The notes below the pieces were generated by a model. It was not told the origin of the DNA and made no database searches. It saw only the letters and a program-made list of their open reading frames with translations. A DNA stretch of 64,000 nt. Source: Streptomyces misionensis. Lineage in GTDB: Bacteria > Actinomycetota > Actinomycetes > Streptomycetales > Streptomycetaceae. This document shows positions 63,959 through 64,000 of this stretch, in pieces; positions within the stretch are counted from its first letter, which is position 1; every line of letters starts with the position of its first letter. The DNA is taken from assembly GCF_900104815.1 (NCBI RefSeq), contig NZ_FNTD01000004.1, positions 992,001-1,056,000 of the forward strand, read 5' to 3'. The position numbers and the translations under genes are program-made.

Positions 63959-64000
63959 ATGAGACGCCACGGCCCCGACCGGCCGCGGCGGACATGGGGG
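63959..64000 (+). CDS. Possible start of the next gene, cut by the window edge
   Basis: ATG 63959 follows GAAAGGC and begins MRRHGPDRPRRTW before the window ends. Only 14 codons are visible, so neither family nor reality can be judged. Confidence 0.25.
   Translation, partial: MRRHGPDRPRRTWG

Overview
The window is chromosomal DNA from a high-GC actinomycete, almost certainly a Streptomyces. The evidence is very high G+C with strong third-position bias, GTG as well as ATG starts, purine-rich AGGAGG-type ribosome sites mixed with leaderless-looking starts, and typical genes: SpoIIE-type PAS/GAF phosphatases, the polyprenol-dependent mannosyltransferase MptB, a LuxR regulator of the MalT type, tandem TerD and DUF2795. 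I see no rRNA, tRNA, CRISPR array, insertion sequence, phage gene or PKS/NRPS cluster. It reads as ordinary chromosomal arm or core-edge sequence rich in stress, envelope and regulatory genes. Gene identities come from reading motifs in the sequence; no database search was possible.

Layout. 0-6.3 kb: a fibronectin-III lipoprotein behind a DasR-like palindrome, a small secreted protein, a FadH-type dienoyl-CoA reductase followed by a PadR regulator, and two poorly characterised proteins. 6.5-16.6 kb: a PAS/GAF/SpoIIE phosphatase, a PrmC-related methyltransferase, a MarR regulator, a GNAT acetyltransferase, a leaderless molybdopterin oxidoreductase with its ferredoxin reductase, a CE7 esterase, a class C beta-lactamase-like esterase and a SAM methyltransferase. 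16.6-22 kb: a short Rho paralogue behind a strong promoter and a C-rich leader, a membrane-anchored D,D-carboxypeptidase, and two polyprenol-dependent mannosyltransferases. 22-26.6 kb: an amide nitrogen block (GntR regulator, asparaginase, aspartase, glutaminase) on one strand. 26.6-28.8 kb: UppP and a FluC-DUF190-FluC fluoride-channel operon. 29-34.3 kb: a decayed ABC permease, a VOC protein, a leaderless MarR, membrane proteins, an NCS1 permease, and two very small proteins.

34.4-42.3 kb: NAD kinase, an ankyrin protein, then a cluster of small membrane and stress-type proteins (DUF7144, SHOCT, HdeD-like, a TVGFGD ion channel, a 65-residue protein), an 885-residue LuxR regulator and MsrA. 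Three copies of a TCACCC-N5-GGGTGA palindrome sit 70-110 bp upstream of genes here, which suggests a common regulator. 42.4-48.7 kb: a sigma factor fused through a zinc-binding motif and a membrane segment to a CAP domain, divergent from a GH18 chitinase with DasR-like and other operators, then a FUSC transporter.

48.8-55.3 kb: two more SpoIIE-type phosphatases, an orphan FAD subunit, a tandem universal stress protein and a pyridoxamine-oxidase-fold protein. Two copies of GGGCCGACCGGCCC, which fits the DevR/DosR palindrome, point to control by the hypoxia/dormancy regulator. 55.4-64 kb: a short-chain dehydrogenase, NUDIX, Lnt, a PH-like membrane protein, glutamate racemase, an HpnB-like glycosyltransferase, tandem TerD, a Pro/Gln-rich protein and a MOSC protein.

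The strongest candidates for something little described are the sigma-CAP fusion, the repeated TCACCC-N5-GGGTGA element, the short Rho with its possible rut leader, and the DevR-like box group.
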